38,720 nt of DNA, taken from Bacteroidales bacterium. Its GTDB lineage: Bacteria; Bacteroidota; Bacteroidia; Bacteroidales; PUMT01. Position 1 is the stretch's first letter. Each line of letters starts with the position of its first letter. The notes under the pieces were generated by a model. It was not told the DNA's origin and did no database searches. It was given only the letters and a program-made list of their open reading frames with translations. The position numbers and the translations under genes are program-made. Positions 1 to 10,222 of this stretch are shown in pieces. The DNA is taken from contig SLJO01000142.1 in assembly GCA_007135095.1 (NCBI GenBank), positions 1 to 38,720 on the forward strand. Direction: 5' to 3'.

Positions 1-22
1 AGAAAATTAAAAATATAAAGAG

Positions 23-1381
23 ATGGAAAAACTGCCATTTGAAAGGCCGGTGATCAAAAAACTAAATGCCGGGATGCCGGGTAAATTTGGGATGAAGACG
101 GCAATAACCCCTGTCACCCATATTGACCAGGTGGCGGTGAATGATATGATGGAAGAACATGGATCGCCCCTTTTCGTGATTTCCGAAAATACCTTGCGCA
201 GGACATACAGGGAGGCTAAAAGGGCATTTGATACCCGGTATCCCAAAGTCCAGTTTGCCTGGTCTTATAAGACAAATTACCTGAATGCCGTTTGCAGCGT
301 GTTCCACCAGGAAGGGGCATGGGCAGAGGTTGTCTCGGGTTTCGAATATAAGAAGGCCCTGGCTCTTGGTGTGGAAGGCAGGCACATAATTTTTAACGGC
401 CCTGATAAAAAAAGGGAAGATCTGATTGTTGCCATCAATAATAATTCGCTTATACATATTGATCATTTTGATGAGATGTATATGCTGAATGAACTTGCCG
501 ATGAAACGGGTAAAAAACCAATGGTGGCTATAAGAGTCAATATGGATGTGGGGATCTATCCCATGTGGGACAGGTTCGGGTTTAATTATGAGAATGGCGA
601 GGCATGGGATGCCCTTAACCGGATAATGACAGTTGGGAAGCTGCAATTAACCGGCCTGCACACGCATATAGGGACGTACATGTTATCGTCCGAAGCATAC
701 CGGCTGGCGGCAGCAAAACTTGCCGGGCTTGCGGCAGGACTTGAGGGTAAATATGGCCATGTACTGGGCTATATAGATGTGGGAGGAGGGTTTGCCTCAA
801 AGAATACCCTGAAGGGAGCATATTATTCGGGCGCAGACACGGCTCCGGGATTTGATGAATATGCCGAAGCAATAAGTTCTGCATTGGTCAATTCTGCAAT
901 CAAACCCGAGAACATGCCCCTGCTGATACTTGAAACAGGACGGGCACTGGTGGACGACGCCGGTTATGTGCTTGGAACGGTGATTGCAAACAAACGGCTT
1001 GCCGATGGCCGCAGGTCCACCATCCTGGATATAGGAGTTAATATTCTTTTTACCTCCTTCTGGTATGATCATCAGATCAGCCCCGCCCGGCCGGTATCTG
1101 AACATACCGAGGAAACTACCATATATGGCCCGTTGTGTATGAATATTGATGTAATAAAGGAAGCAGCTGTAATGCCACTGCTGAAAACAGGAGATCGTGT
1201 GGTGATAAGCCGTGTTGGTGCCTATAATATGACCCAGTGGATGCAGTTTATCACTATGCGCCCCAGGGTGGTTATGATCGGCACCGACAGGAGGGTCCAC
1301 CTGGTGCGTGAAGGGGAAGAACTGGAAACTATAAATTCCCTTGAAAGGATGCCTGAACATCTGAAGGAATTCAGGCTGTAA
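23..1381 (+). CDS. Fold-III PLP-dependent decarboxylase (diaminopimelate decarboxylase-like)
   Basis: A 452-residue protein of the alanine-racemase-fold decarboxylases (diaminopimelate/ornithine/arginine decarboxylase group 2). Seen: the PLP-lysine region reads SYKTN with Lys83; then HTHIGT (the HxHIGS-like PLP phosphate site), DVGGGF (glycine loop), ETGRALVDDAG (family EPGR motif), GPLCMNIDV (GPxC...D catalytic motif) and GAYNMTQW near the end. The motif set is complete, so an active amino-acid decarboxylase acting in the cytosol is likely. The protein is longer than typical LysA (about 400-420 residues) because of roughly 30 extra N-terminal residues. KTN instead of KAN and ETGR instead of EPGR suggest a divergent branch, so the substrate (meso-diaminopimelate or another amino acid) is open. 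The start has an AAAGAG just upstream and lies only 22 bases from the window edge, so it may be the last gene of an operon outside the window. The 259 bases to the next gene hold nothing clear. Confidence 0.8.
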   Translation: MEKLPFERPVIKKLNAGMPGKFGMKTAITPVTHIDQVAVNDMMEEHGSPLFVISENTLRRTYREAKRAFDTRYPKVQFAWSYKTNYLNAVCSVFHQEGAWAEVVSGFEYKKALALGVEGRHIIFNGPDKKREDLIVAINNNSLIHIDHFDEMYMLNELADETGKKPMVAIRVNMDVGIYPMWDRFGFNYENGEAWDALNRIMTVGKLQLTGLHTHIGTYMLSSEAYRLAAAKLAGLAAGLEGKYGHVLGYIDVGGGFASKNTLKGAYYSGADTAPGFDEYAEAISSALVNSAIKPENMPLLILETGRALVDDAGYVLGTVIANKRLADGRRSTILDIGVNILFTSFWYDHQISPARPVSEHTEETTIYGPLCMNIDVIKEAAVMPLLKTGDRVVISRVGAYNMTQWMQFITMRPRVVMIGTDRRVHLVREGEELETINSLERMPEHLKEFRL

Positions 1382-1640
1382 TGAACCCTGAATAATGAAA
1401 GCCCCGACAGCCTCCGGCAGGCAAAATAAAAATGAATTTCACATCCGGATACTATTGCAAAACAGACAGAATAATGTATGTGAAACCGACGAAGTCAATA
1501 AACCATGGGCGATGCGTACGAGCGGCATGCCATATACGAATTGCATGTCCTGGTAAATAGTTGAAAATAAATTTTGATAACCAGAATTTATTCGGATTCA
1601 AAGATACCCGGATAATAAAGTATAAACCTCTGAGACCTCT

Positions 1641-3851
1641 ATGGCAAAAATAATTCAGCTGACGAAAAATGATAGCATTCAGTTGTTTTTCAGAGGAGTC
1701 CTGAACAGCTACTCACAGGTGTTTTTTTCCGATAACAGGGTTTTTGCTGCTGTAATTCTCCTGGTGACTTTTGTTGATCCGTTCGCGGGGTTCTGGGGAC
1801 TGGCTTCTGTGCTGGTTACCAATTTGACCGGGCTTTACCTCGGGTTTAACAGGTTTATTATTGCCAAAGGGATATATGGGTTCAACAGCCTTCTGGTCGG
1901 ACTGGGACTGGGTGTGTATTTTGCTCCGGGCTGGCATCTTTTGCTAATAGTGGTGCTTGCTGCCGTCCTTACTCTTTTTGTCTCAATACTGGCAGAAGGT
2001 GTTATTGGAAAATACGGCCTTCCTTATCTGAGTGTGCCTTTTATTATTTCTATCTGGATAATTATGCTGGCCACCCGCGATTTAACTGCTCTGGGTATCA
2101 GCCAGCGTGGTGTTTATACCCTGAATGAACTCTACAGCATAGGTGGAATTACCCTGGTCAGGCTTTATGAATGGTGGCATCAATTACATTTTCCACCTTC
2201 CCTGCGCGTGTATTTCATTTCGCTCGGGGCACTGTTTTTTCAGTTTAATGTGCTTTCGGGGGTGATCCTTGCCGGTGGACTGCTGTATTATTCCCGCATA
2301 GCCTTCACCCTGGCACTGCTGGGCTTTTACTCGGCTTTCTTTTTCTATGAAATCATAGGGGCTGACCTGGACGAGCTGAACTATAGTTATATAGGCTTCA
2401 ATTACATCCTGACTGCCGTTGCCGTGGGAGGGTTTTTTATAATACCCTCTGTTTCATCATATTTATCAGTTATTTTGCTTATGCCAATGGTGGCACTTCT
2501 TACCATTAGCCTTAGTTCGGTTTTTGCCGTATTCCATCTTCCTGTTTATTCCCTGCCGTTTAACATAATTGTCCTGCTTTTCCTGTATGTACTCAAATTC
2601 AGAACCAGCAGCACAAACCGGCTGCATACCCTGTTCTTCCAGTATAACTCCCCTGAAAGAAACCTTTATGCCTTCCGGAATTCATCTGAAAGGCTGTCCC
2701 GACTGCAGGATGTACAGATTAAATTTCCTTTTTATGGTGAATGGACAATTACGCAGGCATATGACGGAGAGCACACCCACAGGAATGAGTGGAGGCATGC
2801 ACTGGATTTTGAGATCCTGGATGAGGAAGGGAAATCATACGTGGGCGACGGGCACCTGTGCAGTGATTATTTTTGCTATGGCAAGGCAGTTCTTGCCCCG
2901 GCAGACGGGACGGTGGAGGATGTGACCGATAATATTCCCGATAATGCCATAGGTGAAGTGAACCTGATCCAGAACTGGGGGAATACAATTATAATCAAGC
3001 ATACAGACGGATTATATTCCAAACTCAGTCACCTGAAAGAAAATTCTGCCAAAGTAAAACAGGGAGAAAAAGTAAGGCAGGGCCAGACCCTTGCAAGGTG
3101 CGGAAATTCAGGCCGTTCACCGGTGCCACACCTTCATTTCCAAATGCAGGCAACCCCCTGGGTCGGATCGGGAACAATTGATTATCCTATAAGTCACTAT
3201 ATTGTGAATAAGGACGGGGATTTCGGGTTCCATTCTTACAACGTGCCCCTGAAGGGAGAAAAAGTAAGGAACGTGGAGAATAATGCACTGCTGAAGAATG
3301 CGTTTAACTTTGTACCCGGCAGGAAGGTGCTGATAAATGAGAACAGGAACGGCAGGGTGGATAACGTGGAATGGGATGTTCAAACCAGCTTGTACAATAA
3401 ATCATTTATCAACTGCAAAAAATCAAATTCAAGGGCATGGTTTGAAAATGACGGAACGATATGGTATTTTACCCATTTTGAAGGTGACCGCTCCTCACTG
3501 CTCCATTTTTTTTACCTCGCAGCCTTTAAGGTGCAGCTTGGGTATTACCAGGATATAATCCTGGAAGATAAATATCCTGTAAACCAAACCTTTCCCTTAA
3601 GAATCCTGTTTTTCCAGGACCTGGTTGCCCCGTTTTTTCTTTTTCTCAAATCTCTCTACCGAATTAAATACGTATTTATTGATAATACACTTTCACCTGA
3701 AAAGATCATGCTCAGATCAGAAGCCTCCTCCTTTGCTTTCGGCAGATCATCTCAAACCCTGCGGTTTGAAATGGACATTGACAAAAAGGGGTTAAGAAGA
3801 TTTGTTGTTGAAAAAGATAATAATTTAATTACAGGGGTATGGGAAGAATAA
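1641..3851 (+). CDS. Urea transporter (UT family) fused to M23/LytM peptidase domain
   Basis: A 736-residue two-part protein. Residues about 15-330 are a polytopic UT-family urea channel: two homologous halves carry GFNSLLVGLGLG and GFNYILTAVAVGG, the second followed by SLPFNIIVLLFLY, as in the UT fold. Residues about 345-520 are an M23 metallopeptidase domain. HALDF supplies a metal ligand at Asp389 with a His cluster just before it, there is a KLSHL segment, and GNSGRSPVPHLHF holds the terminal HxH at His497/His499. About 215 further residues follow that I do not recognise. The channel should sit in the inner membrane and, if the domain faces outward, the peptidase would cut peptidoglycan peptides in the periplasm. 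The stop overlaps the next gene by 13 bases, so the two are translationally coupled. No urease or nickel genes are visible here. The fusion is clear; its joint function is inference. Confidence 0.85.
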   Translation: MAKIIQLTKNDSIQLFFRGVLNSYSQVFFSDNRVFAAVILLVTFVDPFAGFWGLASVLVTNLTGLYLGFNRFIIAKGIYGFNSLLVGLGLGVYFAPGWHLLLIVVLAAVLTLFVSILAEGVIGKYGLPYLSVPFIISIWIIMLATRDLTALGISQRGVYTLNELYSIGGITLVRLYEWWHQLHFPPSLRVYFISLGALFFQFNVLSGVILAGGLLYYSRIAFTLALLGFYSAFFFYEIIGADLDELNYSYIGFNYILTAVAVGGFFIIPSVSSYLSVILLMPMVALLTISLSSVFAVFHLPVYSLPFNIIVLLFLYVLKFRTSSTNRLHTLFFQYNSPERNLYAFRNSSERLSRLQDVQIKFPFYGEWTITQAYDGEHTHRNEWRHALDFEILDEEGKSYVGDGHLCSDYFCYGKAVLAPADGTVEDVTDNIPDNAIGEVNLIQNWGNTIIIKHTDGLYSKLSHLKENSAKVKQGEKVRQGQTLARCGNSGRSPVPHLHFQMQATPWVGSGTIDYPISHYIVNKDGDFGFHSYNVPLKGEKVRNVENNALLKNAFNFVPGRKVLINENRNGRVDNVEWDVQTSLYNKSFINCKKSNSRAWFENDGTIWYFTHFEGDRSSLLHFFYLAAFKVQLGYYQDIILEDKYPVNQTFPLRILFFQDLVAPFFLFLKSLYRIKYVFIDNTLSPEKIMLRSEASSFAFGRSSQTLRFEMDIDKKGLRRFVVEKDNNLITGVWEE

Positions 3852-5176
3852 TATTGATCCTGGTCCTTGCATTTCAAGCATTGAATCCGGTACATTCACA
3901 ACAGGAATTTAATTTTACCGAAATAAACCGCGTTACATATGAACTATACCAGAAGGGTGCTTGGAAGGAACTGATCAGTACCGGTGAGAAGGCGCTAAAA
4001 GAGGGGGTTGATTATTTTTACCTGCGTATGCGCCTTGGCATTGCATCCTATGAAACCAGTGATTATTCAAGGGCAATCAGGCATTTTACCAGGGCTCTTG
4101 AATTTAATTCCACCGACGATACAGCAAAGGAATATCTGTACTTTGCATACAGGTTATATGGGCGGGACATGGAGGCTCATAATATTTCCCAGCACTTCTC
4201 CGGTTCATTAAAAAGTAAATTGCCCCACCGCAGAAATGCTGTCCGCTCATTCTCGTTGAATGCCACAGGGAGTTTTTTGCAGGATGCAGGAATTGTTGAT
4301 GATTTCTCCTATGATGGTGACCCGGAAACGTACGGGTTCCAATCGGTAACCCGGAATTTCATGTACTTTGGAGCATCCCTTGAACATGATGCCGGACGAC
4401 TGCTTAAACTGACTCATTCTCCCGGAATGCTTACAAAGTCCTATCTGCTCTATACTCGGGATGATGCTGAAGCAGAGCTTACAAGAGATGCACGTCTTTC
4501 GCAGTTCCAGTATTATGTTTCCGGCAGGATACTGCTTGGAAATGGTGCATACCTGATTCCCGCCGTTCACTATCTTGCTGTAAGAATACCCTATGAAACA
4601 ACCGTTGCGGGAAGATTCGGGAGGCCCTTGCTTTTGCAGCAGCATTATTTCAACCATGATGTTGCAACCAGCCTGGGACTGGAAAAATATTACGGGAAGG
4701 TCAGGCCGGGAATTACTGCAGGATACTCATATATCAACCGGCAGCCGCAGGTGCAGGGCAGCTTTTCTTTCAGCTGGTTTCCTTATGGCAATCTCAACCT
4801 TTACAGCATATCCGATATCACCTTGTCTTCACGCCTTTCCGGTGATAATATCAATGGAAAGCAGATCTTTTCACAGGACATAGGTTTCCGCGTTTTTCAC
4901 TGGTTATGGGCTGAGCTGGGCGGAAGCTGGGGGGAGAGGGAAAATTTTGCAGATTCGCGTGCATACCTGGTATATAACGACCCCATGGTTACCAGGGAAC
5001 GATACACCATTGCAATTATAGCCCCATTCAACGGGACAATGGAACTGACGATTCATTATAACTATTACCTTAAGGAAAGCAGATTCATTGCCGACTCCCC
5101 TTCCGGAGGTGTTCCCGTTAACCCGATTGAATTAAATACACATAAAATATCAGGAGGAATAAAATGGAATTTTTAA
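3839..5176 (+). CDS. TPR protein with C-terminal outer-membrane beta-barrel (YaiO-like)
   Basis: A 445-residue exported protein. A signal peptide (hydrophobic residues 3-17, cut near HSQ-QEF) is followed by two or three TPR-like helical pairs to about residue 115 (AIRHFTRALEFNSTDD is a good TPR helix). The rest, from about 130, is alternating-hydrophobicity beta-strand sequence rich in Tyr, Gly and Asn that ends in the aromatic residues KWNF, as outer-membrane barrels do. The order TPR then barrel is that of YaiO-type proteins; that name is a resemblance, not a proven assignment. It overlaps the transporter-peptidase upstream by 13 bases and the next TPR gene downstream by 13 bases if that gene starts at its first ATG. 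A role as the outer-membrane partner of the upstream protein is inferred from coupling only. Confidence 0.75.
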   Translation: MGRIILILVLAFQALNPVHSQQEFNFTEINRVTYELYQKGAWKELISTGEKALKEGVDYFYLRMRLGIASYETSDYSRAIRHFTRALEFNSTDDTAKEYLYFAYRLYGRDMEAHNISQHFSGSLKSKLPHRRNAVRSFSLNATGSFLQDAGIVDDFSYDGDPETYGFQSVTRNFMYFGASLEHDAGRLLKLTHSPGMLTKSYLLYTRDDAEAELTRDARLSQFQYYVSGRILLGNGAYLIPAVHYLAVRIPYETTVAGRFGRPLLLQQHYFNHDVATSLGLEKYYGKVRPGITAGYSYINRQPQVQGSFSFSWFPYGNLNLYSISDITLSSRLSGDNINGKQIFSQDIGFRVFHWLWAELGGSWGERENFADSRAYLVYNDPMVTRERYTIAIIAPFNGTMELTIHYNYYLKESRFIADSPSGGVPVNPIELNTHKISGGIKWNF

Positions 5177-5880
5177 AATCTTTTTTTGGTAGTTCACAGT
5201 TATTTTCAGTTGCCGGGGCGAATTCCTTATTCCGCGGCCATCCAGGACGTCGCCGGGTTTTTTTTATGTCTCGCCTTGCTCTCTTTCTTATATTGGCACT
5301 GCTTGTCTCTCTTGAGTCGAACGCACAGGATGCAGACAAAAAGATTAAGGCTTTCCGGGAAAGTTATGCACTGGAATCCACCGGGGAGCTGCAAAAATCG
5401 ATCGAGGCACTCCGGAGTGTTTATGATGAAAAATCGTACGAAATAAACCTGCGCCTTGGCTGGCTTACATATTTATCAGGATCGTTTATTGAGTCCATTT
5501 CATACTATAATCGCTCCATCAGCCTTATGCCCTATGCCATAGAGCCAAGGCTGGGAATTGTCAATCCACTGGCAGCCATGGGCAACTGGGACCAGGTGAT
5601 GGGTCATTACAGGAAGATACTGGACACAGATCCCAATAATTCCCTTGTCAATTACAGGATGGGCGTTATTTATTATAACAGGGAGGATTATGTGACCTCA
5701 CATCAGCATTTGGAAAGGGTGGTCAACCTTTACCCCTTTGATATCGACGGGTTATTAATGCTGGCCTGGTGCAAATACAGGCTCCGCCAGCACAGGGAGG
5801 CGAGAATACTCTTCCAGAGAGCGCTGATGCACACTCCCGACAATGCCTCTGCCAGGGAAGGGCTTAGCCTTGTGAACTGA
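5164..5880 (+). CDS. Secreted/periplasmic TPR protein
   Basis: A 238-residue protein. From about residue 55 to the end it is TPR repeats: segments ending near NRSISLMPYAIEP, YRKILDTDPNNS, LERVVNLYPFD and FQRALMHTPDN are successive TPR second helices. Start choice is uncertain. The ATG at 5164 has a perfect AGGAGG at 5152-5157, six bases away, a rarity in this phylum. However, the ATG at 5266 begins a cleaner signal peptide (MSRLALFLILALLVSLESNA, then QDADKK). Starting at 5164 puts 34 Arg/Phe-rich residues before that segment. The short helical repeats suggest a protein-protein adaptor in the periplasm, working with the barrel protein it abuts. No enzymatic motif is seen. Confidence 0.75.
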   Translation: MEFLKSFFGSSQLFSVAGANSLFRGHPGRRRVFFMSRLALFLILALLVSLESNAQDADKKIKAFRESYALESTGELQKSIEALRSVYDEKSYEINLRLGWLTYLSGSFIESISYYNRSISLMPYAIEPRLGIVNPLAAMGNWDQVMGHYRKILDTDPNNSLVNYRMGVIYYNREDYVTSHQHLERVVNLYPFDIDGLLMLAWCKYRLRQHREARILFQRALMHTPDNASAREGLSLVN

Positions 5881-5974
5881 AACCGGTTGAAAATTAACCG
5901 TACCATCCCGCGGCCAACCATCACAACATAGTTTATTTTCAGGGTATTCTTCAGGAAAAGGATCTGTTTTATCT

Positions 5975-5982
5975 TAACTTTG
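5975..5982 (+). promoter_or_regulatory. Candidate -7 box of the mutAB promoter
   Basis: TAACTTTG matches the Bacteroidota -7 consensus TAnnTTTG exactly and lies about 109 bases before mutA. No good TTTG box is seen at the usual 19-21 base distance, so this is a half-supported promoter. The implied leader would contain the hairpin at 6004-6023. Confidence 0.35.
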
Positions 5983-6003
5983 CAGGGCTGACGTCCCTGT
6001 ATG

Positions 6004-6023
6004 TGCTGCCGCAGCAGGCAGCA
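6004..6023 (+). other. Perfect hairpin in the leader before mutA
   Basis: TGCTGCC and GGCAGCA form a perfect 7-bp stem around a 6-base loop (GCAGCA). No T-run follows, so it is not an intrinsic terminator. It lies 67 bases before the mutA ATG. It could be an mRNA stability or regulatory element. The leader is too short and lacks the conserved boxes of a cobalamin riboswitch. Confidence 0.5.
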
Positions 6024-6090
6024 TGATATTAGTCATTAGCATGAAGCTGGTGAAGTATGTATTTTCGACAATATTTTTTAATATTGCATT

Positions 6091-7974
6091 ATGTCTTATA
6101 AGTCTGAAAAAAAACTGTTTACAGAATTTCCGCCTGCCTCCCCGGAGCAGTGGGAGGAATTGATCCGAAAAGACCTGAAAGGAGCAGATTATGAAAAAAA
6201 GCTTATCTGGAAAACCCTGGAAGGCATTCCCATACGTCCCTTTTACACCTCAGGGGATCTGAAGGAGCTTGATCATCTGAAATCACTACCGGGCGAGTAT
6301 CCGTTTGTAAGGGGGAAGAAAACCTTGTCAGGCGACTGGCTGGTGCGGCAGGATATTCATGTCAATGATGTTGCCTCGGCTAATTCCAAAGCAATTGATG
6401 CCCTTATGAACGGTGCCGGTTCAATTGGCTTTGTGCTGGATGAAAGTATGAATTACACTCAAAATGAGGTAACCCTTTTACTAAAGGATATATGCCTTGC
6501 CTCAGCCGAGATCAACTTCTGCACTTCAAACCCCCCTCCCGGTCTGCCCGGATTTCTTATAAATGAAAATACCTCAAGAGGTGGCACCCTCTCCCAGTTG
6601 CATGGCTCAATTGAATATGATCCGCTGGGGATATTGATGACAACCGGAAACTATCCCGGCAGTGATGAAAAGAAAGCATTTGATTTAGCCGTAGCGCTGC
6701 TTAATAACAGCGACCGGCTGCCTAACTTTTCTGTTTTGAATGTGAATGCCTCTGTGTTTCATAATGCAGGAGGCTCGGCGGTACAAGAACTGGCCTTTGC
6801 TATGGCCTCTGCTGCCGGATACCTAGAGCGGCTTACTGAAGCAGGGATTTCCGCATCAGCGGCATCCGAAAAGATAAGGTTTACCTTTGGCGCAGGAAGC
6901 AACTATTTTATGGAAATTGCCAAATTAAGAGCGGCAAGGTACCTGTGGACCAGGATGCTTGAGGCATGGGATGTGGATTCCCGGTCAGCAGGGAAGATGT
7001 TCATTCATTCTGTTACCTCGGGGTGGAACAAAACCGTTTATGACCCCTACGTCAATATGCTGCGTTCCACCACAGAAGCAATGTCAGCCGTCCTGGGAGG
7101 TGCGGATTCGCTTTCTGTCGATCGCTTCGATAAAACTTTCAAAAAGGAAGGTACTCCTTTTTCCGAGCGTATAGCCCGCAATACCCAGCTTGTTTTAAAA
7201 GAGGAGGCATATTTTGACAAGGTTGTTGATCCTGCCGCCGGAAGTTATTATATTGAATCACTCACCGGCTCACTGATTGAGGAATCGTGGAGATTGTTTC
7301 TGGAAACCGATGAAGCAGGTGGTATACAGGAGGCCTTTAAAAAGGGGCTTATCCAGGACAAGCTGGAAGAAACAGCAGGGAAAAGGGATCATTTCATTTC
7401 CGGCAGGCGCGATATTCTGCTTGGTACGAACCAGTACCCGGACCCTCTTGAAAGGGTTACCGGCAATATTGACCCCATCGCGGCATGGCCTGAGCGGGTT
7501 ACTGCTGAAAATCCCCTGGCCCGTCCCCTGAATCTTTATCGCGGAGCACAAGCCTTCGAGCAGATGAGGGTGAAAACTGAAAGATTTGCCGGTGGTCCGC
7601 CAAAGGTATTTTTACTCCCCCTCGGGAACCATGCCATGAGAAAGGCGAGGGCAAGTTTCTCCGCAGGCTTTTTCGGCTGCGCCGGGTTTGAAATTATTGA
7701 CAATGCTGGTTTCGACGATCCTGCCCTTGGCGTCAGTGCTGCACTTGAAAGCAAAGCTTCGATAGTGGTGGTTTGCAGTTCCGATGAGGAATATCCGCAG
7801 ATAGTACCTTTTGTGGCGGGCAAATTGCAGGGGAAGGCTGTTACCGTGGTAGCGGGATATCCCAAAGACAGTCTCCAGGAGCTCAGGGATGCCGGGGTAA
7901 AACACTTTATTCATATCAGATCCAATGTTCTGGAAACACTTCGGGAGTTTCAGAATGAGCTTGGAATCCTGTAA
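6091..7974 (+). CDS. mutA: Methylmalonyl-CoA mutase small (beta) subunit
   Basis: A 627-residue non-catalytic subunit of the heterodimeric methylmalonyl-CoA mutase. It has the mutase TIM-barrel sequence (for example [72 protein letters not shown], each parallel to mutB), followed by a degenerate cobalamin-binding-like C-terminal domain. There the DxHxxG cobalt-ligand motif is missing: the matching stretch reads LGNHAMRK around residues 511-518. That is normal for the beta subunit, whose role is structural. The length fits the family. The 11 bases after its stop precede the chosen mutB start, so the two form an operon. No meaB GTPase chaperone or epimerase gene is in the window. Confidence 0.93.
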   Translation: MSYKSEKKLFTEFPPASPEQWEELIRKDLKGADYEKKLIWKTLEGIPIRPFYTSGDLKELDHLKSLPGEYPFVRGKKTLSGDWLVRQDIHVNDVASANSKAIDALMNGAGSIGFVLDESMNYTQNEVTLLLKDICLASAEINFCTSNPPPGLPGFLINENTSRGGTLSQLHGSIEYDPLGILMTTGNYPGSDEKKAFDLAVALLNNSDRLPNFSVLNVNASVFHNAGGSAVQELAFAMASAAGYLERLTEAGISASAASEKIRFTFGAGSNYFMEIAKLRAARYLWTRMLEAWDVDSRSAGKMFIHSVTSGWNKTVYDPYVNMLRSTTEAMSAVLGGADSLSVDRFDKTFKKEGTPFSERIARNTQLVLKEEAYFDKVVDPAAGSYYIESLTGSLIEESWRLFLETDEAGGIQEAFKKGLIQDKLEETAGKRDHFISGRRDILLGTNQYPDPLERVTGNIDPIAAWPERVTAENPLARPLNLYRGAQAFEQMRVKTERFAGGPPKVFLLPLGNHAMRKARASFSAGFFGCAGFEIIDNAGFDDPALGVSAALESKASIVVVCSSDEEYPQIVPFVAGKLQGKAVTVVAGYPKDSLQELRDAGVKHFIHIRSNVLETLREFQNELGIL

Positions 7975-7984
7975 AAATTATATG

Positions 7985-10135
7985 ATGCCTGATTACAAAA
8001 AGATAAACATTCGTTCCAAAAAAAGGCTGGCCCCATATGCACCTGGGCCGGTCAATGACAATTTACAATCAAGAGACTGGCTTACCACTGAGCAGATACC
8101 TGTAAAACCGGTTTACACTGAAGAGGATCTGGAAGGACTCGAACACCTCTCCTATGGCGCCGGACTGCCTCCGTACCTGCGGGGTCCGTATTCCACCATG
8201 TATGTGATGAGACCATGGACCATAAGGCAGTATGCCGGCTTTTCAACGGCGGAGGAGTCCAATGCCTTTTACCGGAGAAATCTTGCGGCCGGACAAAAAG
8301 GATTGTCGATTGCTTTTGACCTTGCCACACACCGCGGTTACGACTCCGACCATGAACGGGTGGAAGGCGATGTTGGCAAAGCAGGTGTGGCAATTGACTC
8401 CATCCTTGACATGAAGATCCTCTTTGATTATATTCCATTGGACAAGATGTCGGTGTCGATGACAATGAACGGTGCTGTACTGCCCATTATGGCTTTCTAT
8501 ATAGTTGCCGGGCTCGAACAGGGGGCAAAGCTCGGTCAGCTTACCGGCACCATTCAGAATGATATACTCAAGGAGTTTATGGTAAGGAACACCTACATCT
8601 ATCCTCCTGATTTTTCAATGCGGATTATTGCCGATATTTTTGAGTATACCTCCAAAAATATGCCTTTCTTTAACTCAATAAGTATCTCGGGATACCATAT
8701 GCAGGAGGCGGGTGCCACCGCCGACATTGAACTGGCCTATACCCTGGCCGACGGACTGGAGTATTTGCGGGCCGGTGTCAATGCCGGCATGGATATTGAT
8801 TCTTTTGCCCCCAGGCTATCGTTCTTCTGGGGCATTGGCATGAACCATTTCATGGAGATAGCCAAGTTAAGGGCGGCCAGGATGCTGTGGGCAAGGATCG
8901 TCAAGGGATTTAATCCGAAAAATCCTAAATCACTGGCATTACGCACTCATTCGCAGACCTCCGGATGGAGCCTGACAGAGCAGGATCCTTACAACAACGT
9001 ATCCCGCACCTGTATTGAGGCACTGGCTGCGGTGCTTGGCCATACCCAGTCACTGCACACCAATGCCCTTGATGAGGCTATAGCTTTGCCGACAGATTTT
9101 TCTGCGCGTATTGCACGCAATACCCAGATTTATCTGCAGGAAGAAACACTCACAACCCGGTCGGTTGATCCCTGGGGTGGTTCCTATTATGTTGAGAGGC
9201 TTACTCATGAAATTGCACACAAGGCCTGGGAAAGGATAGAAGAAATTGAGGGCCTGGGCGGAATGGCCAGGGCCATTGAAACAGGAATACCGAAAATGCG
9301 CATCGAAGAAGCATCTGCAAGGAAGCAGGCACGTATAGATTCGGGCCGGGATGTAATAGTGGGAATTAACAGGTACAGGCTGGAAAAGGAAGATCCACTG
9401 GAAACTCTCGATGTTGATAATACCGCTGTGCGGGAGGCACAGTTAAAAAGATTGAATAAACTCAAGGCCGAAAGAAACCAGGATGAGGTTGACATAGCGC
9501 TGGAAGCTATTACTGAAGCATGCCGGAGCGGCAAGGGGAACCTGCTTGCACTGTCGGTTGAAGCCGCCAGCAAACGAGCCAGTCTGGGAGAAATTTCTTA
9601 TGCCTGTGAAAAAATTGTAGGGAGGTATAAAGCTGTGATACGTTCAGTTTCAGGAATATATGCTTCCGAATCGGGAAGCGATGATAACTTTGAGCAGGCC
9701 AGCCGCCTTGTCAGGGATTTTGCAGCCCGTGAAGGCCGCCAGCCCCGTATTATGGTCGCCAAAATGGGACAGGACGGGCATGACCGCGGAGCAAAAGTTG
9801 TAGCTTCGGGGTACGCTGATATAGGATTTGATGTGGATATCGGACCGCTGTTCCAGACTCCGGGGGAAGCAGCAAAACAAGCTGTTGAGAATGATGTTCA
9901 CGTGCTGGGTGTATCCAGCCTTGCAGCCGGTCATAAGGTGCTTATACCCCAGGTCATCAGTGAACTGAAAAGACTTGGGAGGGAAGACATAATGGTTGTG
10001 GCAGGGGGGGTGATTCCTTCACAGGATTATGAATTCCTTTACCGGTCAGGTGTAATGGCGATATTCGGCCCGGGAACGCCGGTGTCGGCTGCTGCTGTTA
10101 AAATACTCGGGATACTGCTTGATACTGATCAATAA
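7985..10135 (+). CDS. mutB: Methylmalonyl-CoA mutase large (alpha, catalytic) subunit
   Basis: Converts (R)-methylmalonyl-CoA and succinyl-CoA with adenosylcobalamin, the B12-dependent step of propionate formation or use. I start it at the ATG at 7985 (MPDYKKINI, 716 residues). The open frame runs back to 7925, but that would overlap mutA and add unconserved residues. The barrel contains [17 protein letters not shown], where Tyr73 matches the Tyr that marks methylmalonyl-CoA rather than isobutyryl-CoA mutases. [13 protein letters not shown] follows, with Arg213 at the CoA-carboxylate position. The C-terminal B12 domain has [12 protein letters not shown] with D597, the base His599 (cobalt ligand) and G602. 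These residue assignments rest on recalled alignment with the Propionibacterium enzyme. Full length, no damage. Confidence 0.96.
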   Translation: MPDYKKINIRSKKRLAPYAPGPVNDNLQSRDWLTTEQIPVKPVYTEEDLEGLEHLSYGAGLPPYLRGPYSTMYVMRPWTIRQYAGFSTAEESNAFYRRNLAAGQKGLSIAFDLATHRGYDSDHERVEGDVGKAGVAIDSILDMKILFDYIPLDKMSVSMTMNGAVLPIMAFYIVAGLEQGAKLGQLTGTIQNDILKEFMVRNTYIYPPDFSMRIIADIFEYTSKNMPFFNSISISGYHMQEAGATADIELAYTLADGLEYLRAGVNAGMDIDSFAPRLSFFWGIGMNHFMEIAKLRAARMLWARIVKGFNPKNPKSLALRTHSQTSGWSLTEQDPYNNVSRTCIEALAAVLGHTQSLHTNALDEAIALPTDFSARIARNTQIYLQEETLTTRSVDPWGGSYYVERLTHEIAHKAWERIEEIEGLGGMARAIETGIPKMRIEEASARKQARIDSGRDVIVGINRYRLEKEDPLETLDVDNTAVREAQLKRLNKLKAERNQDEVDIALEAITEACRSGKGNLLALSVEAASKRASLGEISYACEKIVGRYKAVIRSVSGIYASESGSDDNFEQASRLVRDFAAREGRQPRIMVAKMGQDGHDRGAKVVASGYADIGFDVDIGPLFQTPGEAAKQAVENDVHVLGVSSLAAGHKVLIPQVISELKRLGREDIMVVAGGVIPSQDYEFLYRSGVMAIFGPGTPVSAAAVKILGILLDTDQ

Positions 10136-10222
10136 AGGGCCGGGATGCCGCATTATAAGGTCCGGGAAAATTGATAATGGATATGCCGTTTCATTAAGTC
10201 TGCCATCATTAATAAAACCAAA

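Noticed and set aside
5975-6090. Cobalamin riboswitch before the B12-dependent mutA
   Set aside because: The leader is about 100 bases and I see none of the conserved B12-box sequence; only a simple 7-bp hairpin is present.
7925-7984. Earlier start for mutB overlapping mutA
   Set aside because: The family N terminus begins around MPDYKKINI; the 20 extra residues are the mutA C-terminal coding region read in another frame.
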